Shown in pieces: positions 9,550 through 24,400 of a stretch of DNA of 64,000 nt (position 1 is its first letter; each line of letters starts with the position of its first letter). The stretch is taken from contig CM073732.1 of NCBI GenBank assembly GCA_037113605.1, positions 103,119,955 to 103,183,954 on the forward strand. The letters run 5' to 3'. Under the pieces are notes generated by a model. The model saw only the letters and a program-made list of their open reading frames with translations. It ran no database searches and was not told the DNA's origin. Source of the DNA: Calophaca sinica (taxonomy: Eukaryota > Streptophyta > Magnoliopsida > Fabales > Fabaceae). A program made the translations under genes and the position numbers.

Positions 9550-12500
9550 ATGGCAGAGATTGTCCCTGCAGAACCCATTGAGGGCATATATTTTGAGCAT
9601 GGAGAGACATCAACAGCGAGACAGCATGAGCATGAACATGATGAAACCTTGGCCATTACCAATAATGTTATTAACAGCAGCAACGTTGATTATGTTCCTG
9701 CAGGACCCTTTGACAGTGAAAGGTTGCCAACCGTTTTTGCTTCGGAAATTCAAAGGTTCCTTCGTGTCGCGAACTTGCTTGGAAGGGAGGAGCCTCGTGT
9801 TGCCTATCTTTGTGAGTCATTTTTTGCTTTCATTTTTTTAAAATTGTGTTGTTTGGTTCCTGGGAAATTGCATGTCTTCTAGGTGTTTGTTTCATTGTTT
9901 CTGAGGTCTCTCTGCAACTGTTTTGTTTTTTTCTTTTGAAGTGTTTGAGCTTTTACCTTTTTCCCCCCCCCCCCTTTTTGGGTTGTCTACATTGAAGGAT
10001 TAGTAGGTAAAGGAAAGTGCATTATTGTATGATTAAGTCAAGTGGTTTTAATGTACAGTGAAAGAAGTGTTGATTGGATTTTTTTTTTTTTTTTTTAGAT
10101 TTTTTATGACCATATAGTTATGGTACTTAAAGAAAAACGAAGTTAAAAAAAGGAGGCTCAATTTATCAAATTACCTTAGTCTTAGTCCATGAATTGCCTT
10201 AAGAATACAAATTATCACAAGTAAAGTTTGAAGAAGAGGGAAACGAGAATAGCCTTATTGCAATTCTGTGATCACTAGGAAAACAGTTTTAGGTGTTGTG
10301 CTATGTACAGTGCATTTTTTAGGTGCTGTCTTTTCACTTTGGTTGATGTTGAAAGTCCCACATCGACTAGAGATATGGCCTGAGTGGTGTTTATAAGATT
10401 TAGGCAATCCTTACCTTACAAGCAGTTTTGTGGGGTTGAGTTAGGCCTAAAGCCCAAATTCAAGATGGTATCAGAGCTTATCCTAGATCTGTTATTGGGC
10501 CATGATCTCTGTTATTCCACCCGTGTTGAGATTCTATTATTCCACCCACATTAATCCACGTTTCAGATGTCCAATACTGAGCATGAGGAGGTGTGTTGAA
10601 AGTCCCACATCGACTAGAAATATGGCGTGAGTGGTGTTTATAAGGCTTAGGCAATCCTCACCTTACAAGCCGTATGGATGTACAGAAGAATTGAATGATT
10701 TTTCAACTAATGTTGACAATTTATAAGCCATGAAGCCTCCAACTTGAATATATGCATTTTTCAATTGAGGAGTGATTTCTCGGTTGAGTGTTGACTACTA
10801 TCAAAATATATATATTCATTTTACATTGTACTAGTAATTCTAATTTGCAGGCCGTGTTCACGCCTTTGTAATTGCACACAACTTGGACAAAAATTCTAGT
10901 GGAAGGGGTGTTAGACAATTCAAAACTTCACTTCTTCATCGACTTGAACAGGTAAACAAGAACGTTGGAGCTTTACCCTGTCAAGAACAGTGGTCCCTTT
11001 GATGCCAATGTCTTTATAACATGACATAAAGTAACTGAATGAATATCAAAAGTATAAGTGATTCTATTTTGAAAAGAAAACCACTGGGATTTTAAGTTTT
11101 GAACTATTTAACATGTCCAATTGTGACATGTGTACTCGATAAAATCACGTGAAATAAAATTTTAGCTAGTCTACTCAAATTTACCTGCTAAGAAACAGGT
11201 TAATGCATTTTTTTTCTTCAATTTTTAATTTTGATGGTTGCTGGTTTTTGTTGGATTGTGTAACATACAGGATGAGAATGCTACAAAAAGGGGTGGAATG
11301 GGTGATATTCGTGAACTTAAGCGTGTTTACCGTGCCTACAGGGATTATTTTACTAGACATAATAAAGCATTTGATCTAGAACAAAGGTAACTATGCATAC
11401 ACTAATTCATGCACTATTTTCCTTTTGAACACAATATTTTTGACACCTTTATGTGGCCTTCAATGCCAACTTGTGTTATGTTCTATCTTAACAGTCGTAG
11501 GGAGAAATTGATAAATGCACGGTATATTGCTTCTGTTCTGTTTGAGGTGCTAAAAACAGTTACATATACGGCTAGTACTCAGGTGATCTCTTCTATTTCT
11601 CTATTCATTTTTCATATACCTTCAACTTCCATTTTCTAGTAATTTTTTTTTCACAAGTCACAACATGATCCTGTCAGATATAAGTAGATTATCTATTTCC
11701 CATGTATTTTGTTTTCCTAAAGTTTCTCACTTTGTCCAAAATAGACATTGATTGAAGGAAATGCAATCCACAAAAAAACTGAGTTTAACATTCTTCCACT
11801 TGAGCAAGGGGGCATTCAGCATGCAATCATGCAGCAGCCTGAGGTCTGATACTTCTTGGATGATTCACCTTTCCCCTTTATATTGATATTCTATGTATGA
11901 GTCACCGGAGACTTAAATGCAATATGATGGACTGATTCTACTGAAAAATTGATACAGATTAAGGCTGCCATTGTAGTTATCCGCAATGTTCGTGGTTTAC
12001 CCCCAGCCCAAGATTTCAAGAAAGATGGAGCCTTTGTAGATCTGTTTGATTTTCTTCAGCATTGTTTTGGATTCCAGGTCAGTTAAATAGGGATCAAACT
12101 TTCCATTTCACTTCTGTATAATTCTGATTATTGTATAAAATGAACTCCACATATCTCCATTATTAAGGAAATGATATAGTAATGTATGGTCAGCATTGCT
12201 CCAACTAGACTATCAAGATTTTTCAATCTATATCATGTGTTTTACATTAGGAAGCCAATGTGGCAAACCAAAGGGAAAATCTAATTCTACTCCTAGCCAA
12301 CATGCAGACTCGGCAAACGCACAACCAGACATCTGTTTTGAAGGTGCATTTGCTGTTGAACATGCATCTGATGGCTTTACTTTATCACGTTTGACTATGT
12401 AAACTAAGCCATTCTTGTCCTATCAGTTAGGAGAAGGAGGTGTGGATGAATTGATGAGAAAGTTCTTCAAAAATTATACAAATTGGTGCAAGTTTTTGGG

Positions 12501-12581
12501 AAGAAAAAGCAATATCCGGTATGTTAACCGATCTAATTCTCATGTTGCTTTCAATCATTTATATTTTATTTGTTCCTTTGA

Positions 12582-12621
<40 letters not shown>

Positions 12622-15470
12622 GGATAATTGATCTTTTGTGTAATATACTTTCATCAGTTGTTGAATGTTCTTCACTCCTCCAATTTTTTTTCTTTTTTTC
12701 TTTTTTTCTTTTTTATTTGTTTCATGTAAACCATAATTCAGTTGTTTTAATCATTTTTTCTGTTTTCTTGCCTTCTGTTTTGCTGAAGTCTCATACTTGT
12801 ATTGCAGCTTACCTTTCGTGAAACAGGAAGCCCAACAATATAAAATTTTATACATTGGGCTTTACCTGCTCATATGGGGGGAGGCAGCTAATTTGCGGTT
12901 CATGCCAGAATGTCTCTGCTATATCTTTCACCATGTACGTTGAAACTCAGCAGATTCTTTTTATCATTTCCTTTTTTTCAATAAACGGATAAATATTAAA
13001 CTCCACAGGTGTCTACTAGTTTACAAAATTAATTTTTGCTTTTTCAATGATACTAGGAATACCATATGTCATATTCAACATTTCAAGTTCAAAGATTCCA
13101 TATATCAAAATTTGGTTGATGGATAAAATTTTATTTAAGCCTATAGCTTTTATTTTTTTACCTACAAATGAAAAATGGATAGGCATGTATGATAAGATTA
13201 CATAAATGCTTGATGGTGTCGTCCATGAGCATCTATTTTCATCATCGATTGAAATTTTCAAAAAACCTGTCCTTATATGATCATTCTCTATGTTTTTGTT
13301 TTATAATTTTTCTGTGTGTTTTAAAGATGGCATATGAAATGCATGGAGTTTTAACTGGTGCGATCAGCTTAACAACATGGGAAAAGGTCATGCCAGCATA
13401 TGGAGGAGAACCAGAGTCTTTCTTTAATAATGTGGTCTTCCCCATATATGAGGTTATAAGAAAGGTACTATCTAATATATCCTCTCTTTTTTTCCGGCTG
13501 TCTTCTTCAATATAACTAATTTCTCTTCAAATCAAAGGAAGTTGACAATAGCAAAGGTGGGACAGCTGACCATTCTGTATGGAGAAACTATGATGATCTA
13601 AATGAATACTTCTGGTCAGTATAACCTTTAGACTAAGATTTTCTAGTTGTTTTCATGTGGCCTCCTTTCCATATCATCATGTCCTTACTGTTGTTCTATA
13701 TCTGTAGGTCTCCTGATTGTTTTGGAATCGGTTGGCCCATGCGTCCGGACCATTATTTTTTCTTTGTAAAATCCCAAAACAAACCTGATGTCAAGAATGC
13801 TCTTGTTGTATCACCTGGTAAAAAGAAAGAGAAGAAAGAAAAGAAAAAGAAAGAAAAAGTTGAAGAAGAACCAGAGGTGATTCTGTGATTCACAAATGCT
13901 TTGTCTTTAGATCTTATATTATTGATATTTGAAACATAAAACTAAGCTAAATGAATTTTCAAGTTAACTTTTATGTGATTTCATCCTATAGTGATGCTCT
14001 TCATTATTTTTAGAGCTCAGGGATCTTATTAGATGGCATCTCAAGACACTGTGGCCCTTTTTATATGAAGTGAAATATTCTTTTTAATGTTGGGATCTAA
14101 ATGGCAATTGAATTTGGTTTAGTCCATGCCGATTCCAATGAAGTTTCCCTGTCTTGAACCCGTTACAGCTGAAATTACAAATTTCTTGCAAGTAGAAAAT
14201 TACCATTTTGCGACATGCTGTGTAAAGTGGTTATTTTCTCTGGCGTGTGATAGATTCTATATAGTACTTGTTGAGATCCCTATTATTCTACTCGCATTAG
14301 TCCACGCTTCAGATATCCAGTCCTGAGCGTGAAGGGGTGTGTTGAAAATCCCACATTGACTAAAGATATGGCCTGGGTGGTGTTTAAGGGGGTGTGTTAA
14401 AAATCCCACATTGACTAGAGATATGGCCTGAGTGGTGTTTATTAGGCTTAGGCAAGTCTTCAGCTTACAAGCCGGTTTTATAGGGATGAGTTAGGCCTAA
14501 AGCCCAAATTCAAGAGTACTCTAATCTAAGACTTAAAAGGTGGCTGGTTATTTTGTCCCATCATTCATTGACCTTGTCACCCATGAATACTTTCATACGA
14601 CTTTTGATTTAGGAGGATGAATTCAAAATACTTATCGTAACTGCACTACCCTTTTTTTACCCTTGGAGTAATATGCTAAAGGAAATTCATTCATTATTAC
14701 CATTTCTTATTGTATGTCAGGTTTACAGTTGAAAAACTGCAAACCTACTTTTAGATCCAAAGTATCTATAGAGTTCCTTTAGGACAAACGTACATTTGGA
14801 CCTAAACATATGTTTGTAACAGGAATCCAACATACCCTGAAATGGTAGGAAGGGATTATTCTCTATGAATCTAAGCCTTATAATCTCCTGATTGAAAGAA
14901 ATAGTGAGTTGGATACAAGTTACAACTACTGATGATTGTGTCAATTATACTCACATTTGACATATTATTGAATGTTAAGTATATTATCTCATTTCTGTTG
15001 TATTCTGTATTTCGGGTATCTATAGGAAGGTTACATTAGTTAGATTAGTTCTACAATCCTGCTACCTGCAAAAGACTACCACTCTATAATGACATAATAT
15101 ACCTATTGTATTTCTTTTCCTTGTACAGGAAACAGTGGAGGAAAATCAGGAAAACCATGAACCACAATGGCTGGGAAAGACAAATTTTGTAGAGATTCGT
15201 TCATTTTGGCAAATATTTAGAAGCTTTGATAGAATGTGGAGTTTTTTTATTCTATCCCTTCAGGTTTGCTTCAAATCCAGTTCTGATAGCTTATAGATTT
15301 CTGTTTCTTATGATGGACGATCTAGAAATTTGGTTGTTGTGTTGATTCATAGGTCATAATAATAATTGCTTGCCATGACTTGGGATCTCCTCTTCAGTTG
15401 TTTGATGCCATGGTATTTGAGGACATCATCAGCATCTTTATTACCTCTGCAATTCTTAAACTTATTCAAG
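9550..15470 (+). CDS. CALS8: CALS8 exons 1-14 (cytosolic N-terminus, first membrane segment)
   Basis: Exons: 9550-9811, 10851-10951, 11271-11386, 11495-11582, 11745-11843, 11958-12077, 12251-12343, 12427-12518, 12808-12934, 13327-13464, 13538-13614, 13708-13876, 15129-15263 and 15353-15470. Each pair has an ag acceptor and gt donor, and cumulative phase agrees at every junction. Exon 12 ends in a lysine/glutamate-rich stretch (KKEKKEKKKKEKVEEEPE) in the variable cytosolic loop, next to an intron that has taken up a TRIM relic. Exons 13-14 carry WLGKTNFVEIRSFWQIFRSF, a strongly conserved callose synthase motif, followed by the first membrane helix (FFILSLQVIIIIACH). Confidence 0.92.
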
Positions 15471-18400
15471 GTATAGTGCCCAATTATGTCATTACATGGC
15501 ACTGAGTTAGTTTAATTGGATGTTCCAAACAGAAGTAAACTTAGTCGGTTATTATGGTATCAGTGTTACAGTAAACTGATTCTACTGTTTTAAAAGATTT
15601 TCACTTTGCTCCATTCTTAAGGAGGGCAGTTATCCAAAACTATTGCTTTGATTAGTTAGTGGTTATGGAATTTCTCTTCTTCCTTATAGGACCAGGCTAT
15701 GATGAGTTGAATGACAATATCCTAGAATTGTTTCAGTGCTAATTCAGTGACTTCTTCCACACACTGTTCCTGGACATTTATCTTACGGGAATATCTTCTT
15801 AGGATGTTGGTTTCTCTTAGGGAAGGTAATAATTCTCATTCAGAGGCCCTTCCCTGCCTCTTCTCTAAATCATTCCCCAACTGAACTTCTAAAATACTCA
15901 GGATTCCAAAAATACTAAGTTTTCAAGAAATCAAAAAAGATTGAGAAGCTTCTGTATTGGAATCCCTTTTGCTTTTTCTTGATTCTCTTCTTTTTTCTTC
16001 CAATTTGGATAGGAGAATCTCGACACTTGATTTGGTCTAGTCACTAGTGTGTATCCCTGAAATTCAGTTTTCCATTTTCTTTATCCATCTTCAGACAAAG
16101 TCCTTCCTGATAAACCCCTTCAGAAATCCAAAACACCATCATCAACCATTATGTTTGGACCAAAGTACTTTACAGAAATAATATCATGCTAATCTATGAT
16201 TACATGCTAATCTATGATTATATATTTTATTTTTCAATTTCCAATTCCATATCAATATTGTAGAAATTGTATAAAGACAGTGTCTGCCTTCTCGTTTCTC
16301 TCTCATATATGCACACTAAAAAAGTTCTCATGTTCTTTTGTAACAGCGATTTCAGACATCACCTTTACGTGGAAAGCCAGATATACCATGGAATATTCTC
16401 AAAAAGTGAAACTTGTGATGAAGCTGGTCTTTGCGATTGTATGGACAATTATTCTTCCTGTGTGCTATGCTAATTCAAGAAGAAAATATACTTGTTATTC
16501 CACAAAGTACGGAAGCTTGGTTGAGGAATGGTGCTTTACTTCTTATATGGTTGCCGCTGCAATATACTTAACAAGTAATGCAGTCGAAGTGGTGTTATTT
16601 TTTGTCCCTGCTATGGCCAAGTATATTGAGGTATCTAATAACCAGATATGCAGAGCTTTGTCTTGGTGGATTCAGGTAAGTTCATCATATTTGTTACTAT
16701 ATTTTCCATCGCTGTATTAGCTTGGCAGACATTGTTGTTCCAATTTGCTAATTGGATTACAAACCAGATCTTAATAATCATTTTAGTACTGTTTTCCAGC
16801 TACCGACTGTCTTAACGAGGACATTTAAAGCTGTTATATATCAAATAATTTGTTTTAGTCAAAAAAAGTCTATTCAATATGATCAAGATGATAATGATTA
16901 GCCTATTGCTTTGTATATTACTCAAACCTATTGAACATGGTTATTATTGCTTTCTGCATTTTTGGATAATTCCAAGGGCATCGGGCATCGTCTAGGTGTA
17001 ATCCACTTTCTAGGGATGCAAATAGAAAAGGCAAGACTACTATAAAGTTTTCCTATCTACAGTTTGGGCCTATGGATGAATTACAGTATATCTAGGGACA
17101 GGCAAAATATTTGTCTATGAGCATGGCTATAGACTACAGTATCTACTTTTGTGTGTTTCTTGTTTTGATGAGTCAAGGTACTAGATAATGTGATAGTTTT
17201 AGGCATCATCTTAGAAGTATCTCTATATTATCTTCTTCCACAATGAAGATTTCTTTTTAGTTAAAACTCTGCTTGTATTCCTTCATTTGGGAGGATTATA
17301 TCTGTTTGAAATTTTAACTTTCCATCACTTGTCAATCAGCACTAGGATTCACAATTATGAATGCTGTTCCCGTTGATCTGTATGTGCATGTAATTGACTG
17401 TAATATTGGCATTAAATGTTCTAACTTGAGTGTCACATATATTTATCATACAGCCAAGAATCTATGTTGGACGGGGAATGCAAGAAGACCAGGTTTCTGT
17501 TATAAAGTATATCCTATTACCTTGTTGGTTTGTTCTCTGTTTGCTTTATTTTCTTTGGTATATGAATCCTAATCTATATAAATATGTTGAATTTCTTCCA
17601 ATAAAGGTACACATTGTTTTGGGTATTGGTGCTATCATGTAAATTTCTGTTCAGCTACAGTTTTGAGGTAAATAATAACAAAACTTCAATTATAGGTTAT
17701 GTTTATTGGGTTTTGTTAATTAGAAACTTAATCTTAATGGCCAATGCCATAACAATATATGCAGATAAAACCACTCATAGAACCAACTAGACAGATCATG
17801 AAAATTGGTGTAAGAAAGTATGAATGGCATGAGCTTTTTCCAAAAGGTATGCTGCATTTCTAATTGTTTTGGTCAAATAAAAGGGATCAGTTAATGTCTC
17901 TGACAAAGGTTTGCTTGTGCTGCAGTCAAAAGTAATGCTGGTGCAATTGTGGCTGTATGGAGCCCTGTAGTAATGGTGAGTCTGAATCACACATTTGGAA
18001 CATAAATTTCTTTGTTTTTAACTTCGATATCATCATTATAATTATCACTATATTGAAGATTTAAAACAAAACACTTTATTGATTAAAATATGAAGCTTTG
18101 TCAATGAAGTGGTCTGTCGTTCCCTACGTTCATTGATGTCCATTTGGATTGTTTTGTTTGCACTTTCGCTCCGGTCTTGGGTTTTGGCCAAGTCCCCCCA
18201 GGCACCTTTTGTTACTGGTTTTTTCTCTTTATTAATAAAAACAAGGGGGAGTACTCTTTTTCCTTCTAGATATTTTTTCCCTAAGGAGAGTTTTGCATCA
18301 GAAGGTTTTAACGAGGCTCATTTCCTTCATTTAAAAAAAAAAAAGAAGTGGTCTATCTTTCTTCATGTGTTAGATAAAGTTTCTTATGTATTTATTTGAG

Positions 18401-21400
18401 AAAACCATATTGATGAATGGTTAACATCATTCAGTTCTATATTAATTGCAGGTATATTTTATGGACACGCAAATTTGGTATTCTGTTTTCTGTACAATAT
18501 TTGGTGGACTTTATGGCATTTTTCATCACCTTGGGGAGGTAATCTATGTTTTTTATTTACATCTTTCTTTCTATCTTTTCTCATAATTTCAATGGTTCAC
18601 TCACCTATATAATTGAAAATAGATAAGGACACTAGGAATGCTGAGGAGTAGATTTGACTCCTTGCCAGCAGCATTTAATGTCTGTCTGAATCCACCATCT
18701 TCCAAACGTGGTAAAAAGAAAAGAAAAGGTCTCCTCAGCAATATATTTCAAAAGGTGTGTTCTAAATTAGCAATAATAAGAAAATTTTATTTTAATATAT
18801 ATGTTCCTCTTATGTTGACCACTAATCCATGTCAGTGTCACAGCTGCCTGATGAAAAAAATGCTATTGCCAAATTTGTGGTAGTATGGAATCAAATTATA
18901 AGCCATCTTCGTCTTGAAGACTTGATTAGTAACAGGTAATGTTTGCTGTAACTTTACTGCAAGACTATGTCTTGTTCCAACACCTGACAATGATTTTTTC
19001 AACAGAGAGATGGATTTAATGATGATGCCTGTGTCTTCAGAATTGTTTTCTCGCAAGGTTCTTTGGCCTGTTTTCCTCTTGGCAAATAAGGTAATGTACT
19101 TCTAACCAAAGTGTTATAGATTGCTGTAGTTGAATCATTACGTGTACATCTTTTATTCATTAATGAACTTTTGTTGCTACACATTCCAGTTTTCTACAGC
19201 TTTGACCATTGCTAAAGATTTTGAGGGAAAGGAAGAAATTCTTGCTAGAAAAATTACAAAAGACAAATACATGTTTTATGCTGTAAGAGAGTGCTACCAG
19301 TCACTGAAATATGTCCTTGAGATTCTTATTGTGGGTAGCCCGGAGAAAAGGTAAAAAAACTAAATAATTTTCTGAACAAAATCTTCCCATCTTCAACTAC
19401 AGTTGTATGCTGTAGAAATCTTGTCTTTCTATCTCCTAGTGGATGTCACTTGTTTGCCTCTATTTTTAACCTACAAAATTTTGACATTGGTGTTGATACG
19501 GTGGTCGCTTGTGCATATTTAGGATCATATGTGAGATACTAAGCGAAATTGAAAAGAGTATCGAAGAATCAAGTCTTCTTAAGAACTTCAACATGAAAGT
19601 TCTCCCAGATCTGCATGCTAAGGTCATTGAGCTAGCTGAACTTCTGGTAATTGTTTTCTCAACCTAAACTAAAGGCTACAACATTTATGTTGACCAAAGC
19701 ATATGACCAGAAACTCAGTACTAATTGCTTTGTTATGAAATGCCATAAGATTGAGGGATATAAAGACAATCGGCACAAAGTTACAAAAGCTTTACTGGAT
19801 ATGTTTGAACTGGTAACAAATGTTATGATGACTGATTCAAGGTATTTGGTGCTTACGAATTTGTTGTCCTTTACTGCATTACTATGCTCAAATTTTTAAT
19901 TTACTCTCTTAACATGTACAGAACATTGGATACATTCCACTTTCCTCAACAAAATGAGTGTGGCTTTGTCTATTTTAGAGATGATGATCAACTATTTGCC
20001 AATGAGGAAATGAATAGTGAATCCTATCCATTTTCCAATGAGAATTCTATCCATTTTCCCTTGCCAGAAGGCCCTTTGATGGAAAAGGTGGTATTTATCA
20101 CTTCAGTGATGCTTGCTTGTCATTCTCCATTCGATAAGGACTAGTTTTAATATTCATGTATAAATGCTGGCACATAAATATAGTAATGAGAAATAACTCT
20201 CATGTATGTGAACTTAACTCCTGTTATACTAATATAATCAACGTGTTCATGGCAGATCAAGCGTTTTCATTTATTACTTACCGTCAAAGAGACAGCAATG
20301 GACATACCTGCAAACTTAGATGCTCGTAGGCGCATATCATTCTTTGCTACTTCTCTGTTTACAGATATGCCTGATGCTCCAAAAGTGCATAATATGCTGC
20401 CATTTAGGTAATTTAATGTCCTGATCAGTCCATTTACTTTGAAAGGCTAACTCTATGAAACATTTTGTTACTTTGAAAGTGCATAATATGCTGCCATTTA
20501 GGTAATTACCAGCAATTAAAATCTCTTCTCTCTTAATATTTAATTTGTGGTAAACCAACCTTATTTTTCATGCATTATTAAAAATAACCCCTGATTATAT
20601 AATTTAACCCCTTATCATTACAGACTTTCAATTAATCACATTATTAGAAGAACACTGAATGAGGAAGTGCCATGCAGTTAAATACTCCACCTTTATTTTC
20701 AGTTGAAATATGACAGCAAAATATTTAGAAAGAGAAAAAAAAATAAAAAATCGACTAAACCACTTTAATCTACAATCACAGATCCCCTTATTTGAATTAA
20801 CCACTTAGCAATAGATCCATGTCACCTAACAAATCATGAGTGGTTAACATTTACATTAGTTCACTCAATGGTTAACTGAGAGCATAAGATTCACAAATTT
20901 GACCCTTCTTCAGAGTGATCTTCTTGTAACTGTTTTTTGTTGAATATCAAAAACTAGTTGCCTGCATTAGTTTTTGGTTATATTCCTTTATACTTTACAT
21001 TCCTTTATACTTCACATTAATGATAATTTCTTCATTCAATGACTTACATAAAACGAAGAAGCAAACCTTCCGGTGACAATTGACATAAAGACATTTTAAC
21101 TTTTAAATAAGCATTCAATGAATATTATTATATTCCCATATTTCTGTCACAGAACTCTGATATATAGTGTGATTGATAGTGTTATAACCCCACTCTACAT
21201 GGAGGACATCAATTTTTCGCTGAAGGAGCTCGGTTCAGAAAAAGAGGAGGATTCCATCATCTTTTACATGCAAAAGATATATCCAGGTTTTTATAAATAT
21301 GAATTTGCTTATGTAACATAAAACATTCTATTTGAACTCACCTCATAGTTTTTCATACCAATTTAAATAGATGAATGGACAAACTTTTTGGAACGTATGG

Positions 21401-24400
21401 GTTGTGAAGACCGAAAGAGTTTAGAAGATGAACACAAGACAGAAGAGCTTAGACTGTGGGCTTCATTCCGGGGCCAGACACTAAGCAGAACAGGTTCAGT
21501 TTTTGTATTATTCTCTAAATTGGATGTTCGTGGTATTTTGAGGCATTCTGTGATCATTGCAATCATATTTGTAACAGTTAGAGGGATGATGTACTACAGA
21601 GAAGCCTTAAAATTACAAGCATTTCTTGACATGGCTGAAGATGAAGGTTTGTAACCAAGTATAAGTGACATTATCCACCAGTATTTTCCTGTGCAAAGTT
21701 CATTATGTGATTGATTCTGTTAATGCAGATATTCTTGAAGGTTATGAGACTGCTGAAAAAGGTAACCGTGCATTATTTGCACGTCTAGAAGCACTAGCAG
21801 ACATGAAATATACCTATGTCATTTCCTGTCAATCATTTGCATTACAAAAGGCTAAGAATGATCCCCGTTACAAAGATACAATTGACTTAATGATAAGGTA
21901 AGTTTTTTCAAGGAAGGAGAAAAATATCTTGCATCTTGAAATGAAATAAGTAGAGACAATAACCCTTGCATGCATGCATTGCCTGCAGGTATCCATCTCT
22001 TCGTGTTGCTTATGTTGAGGAAAAGGAGGAGATGGTGCAGGGTAAACCTGACAAAGTATATTATTCTAAACTGGTCAAAGTTGTCAATGGTTTAGAACAG
22101 GTATTTTTTGACAATATGAATCTTGGAAATAAAGCTCCTTAGTTACAGCAGAGGCGGTACTCTGAAAACAGAACACTAAAAGAGAGAAAAAGATGAAACT
22201 GTCACAAATAATGTGTAGTGGCCTACCTTAAACCTCGACCAAATTTTCCATACTCCCCTTCTTTGTGCTTCTCCCGCTTATGTAATGTAACTCCCCCTTT
22301 TCCCCCCTACTGATCCCTGAATATCCTTCCCACTCTACCCATGCCACCTGTCCACATTGTGTTCTGATTTTCTCTATCTCTTGTAACAGAATCTTCCACC
22401 ACCTGACCCTTTATGTCATTCTAGTTTTTCCTCTAATAAATTGGCAACCCCTTGCTATTGGACCCATCATCTCTTCTCCTCCTATACACAGATTAATGGC
22501 CTATCAGAAAACAACTACCCCAAAAGCACAATTTATTATGGCAAGGATTAAAATTGGTTTTTATCAATATCTCTAATGTTAAAAATTGGATATATTTTGT
22601 CATATCAGATGGTTGGCTGATCCTTCAGCATAAATACAACTTTTAATTTCACCACACGTATAGCTATGCAATTATTCAGATGTATCATTCATTAGTGACT
22701 TAATGAGACAATTGCTTTGTCTTTTACAGACAATATATCAAATAAAACTTCCAGGTCAACCACAGCTTGGAGAAGGGAAGCCTGAAAATCAAAACAATTC
22801 AATAATATTCACTCGTGGTGAAGCCCTCCAAACAATTGATATGAACCAAGTAGGCTAAATTTCTCTTTATTTTTTATTTATTTTACAGATTTACTATTTA
22901 CTATCATTGTTTATAAACCTTGATAATTTCTATTATGTTTTTATGAGTATCTTATTTTACAGGATAATTACTTGGAAGAAGCTCTAAAAATGAGAAACCT
23001 TCTCCAAGAATTTCTTCAACGCCAAGGACGGCGGCCTCCTACAATACTTGGTTTAAGAGAACACATTTTCACAGGAAGGCAAGTCCTTTCTATCCCATAA
23101 ATTAAACTGACCACATTGTAATGACAATTGAGGAAACTGAGCAAGATTTCTTCTGGTTACAAATATTCATGTAAGATATTATGTATAATGTGAATCATAC
23201 GTTCCTTGAACCCATGAATGTTTAAGAAAGTATGCCATGTTATAGGCTGGTCCCTAAATATGTGAAACATAGCTCTTCTATGTGTTTTCTCTTTCTTCCG
23301 TAGTTTTCTTTTTCTGTTTTATATTAACATATCTTTTTTCCTCTTTTTTGATTGTTCCCCTTATTAGAGATTAGAGATGTTTAATATACTAACAGGATAT
23401 CTTTCATTCTTTTTCAACTTCAGTGTGTCTTCTCTGGCATGGTTCATGTCATATCAGGAGACCAGCTTTGTCACTATTGGTCAAAGACTTCTGGCTAATC
23501 CTCTCAGGTAATAACTACAAAATGACATTCTGAAAAAGTAAGCAACTACAGATAGTAAATGTTCCTGTGTGTTCAAGGGTTTTTTAGAAGAAGACCTACA
23601 ATAACTTTGAAGTGATACTTCAATTTACTTGATTTTTGCTAGTTGTATAAACAAAGAGTAGCTTTTGTCGTGCTAGAATATGGTATTTGTGATCAGACTT
23701 GTGATTTGTCTTGCGATAGTCGAGAAAGTTATTTCTTAACTTCAAATTACTCTATCAGTTTGGTTGGGATATTTTTTGTTATCTAGTTTTTTATTAGTTA
23801 ACTAATGGTTATTATTGGGAAAAACCCAAGTCTCACATGCCCTAGAGATAAGGTCTCAAAAGAATTTATAAGCAATAGGCACCCCTCACCTTACAAGCCG
23901 GTTTTGTAAGGATGAGTTAAACCCAAAATCCTAATAGTTATATTTTTATTTTTTTATTTTTGGAAGTCATCTACTGCTATCAGTATATTAGACTTTTTGT
24001 ATCTTACTTTTTGTATCTTATATGAAACTAGCACCAAAAAATGTATAAAATCTAATAGAGAAATGTTTTCCCTCATTCTGTTTTTATTGTTCTGTGCTTT
24101 TTAAAAGGCTCTTGCTCCTCTGGATTACAACATTCATCTCATCACCTATTATTTCACGCATAATGCAGTGATTTTTTATTTTTTTATTTTTTATAATGAT
24201 GTGTATAACTCTATCAAACGCTTACTTGTTCTTTTTTTATGTATTCTCTCAGAGTGCGGTTCCACTATGGCCATCCAGATGTATTTGACAGGGTTTTTCA
24301 TATTACAAGAGGAGGAATAAGCAAAGCATCTAGAACAATTAACTTGAGTGAAGATGTTTTTGCTGGTAGGCATTGATGACTATAACATTATATTATTTCT

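Noticed and set aside
9482..9841. 119-codon ORF overlapping CALS8 exon 1
   Set aside because: Out of frame with a clearly conserved callose synthase exon and ending inside its intron. Kept only as a possible upstream ORF.
10465..10476. tggtatcagagc considered as part of a tRNA-related sequence or SINE
   Set aside because: It stands between two LTR copies in the position of a primer-binding site. No A/B box promoter and no cloverleaf were found.
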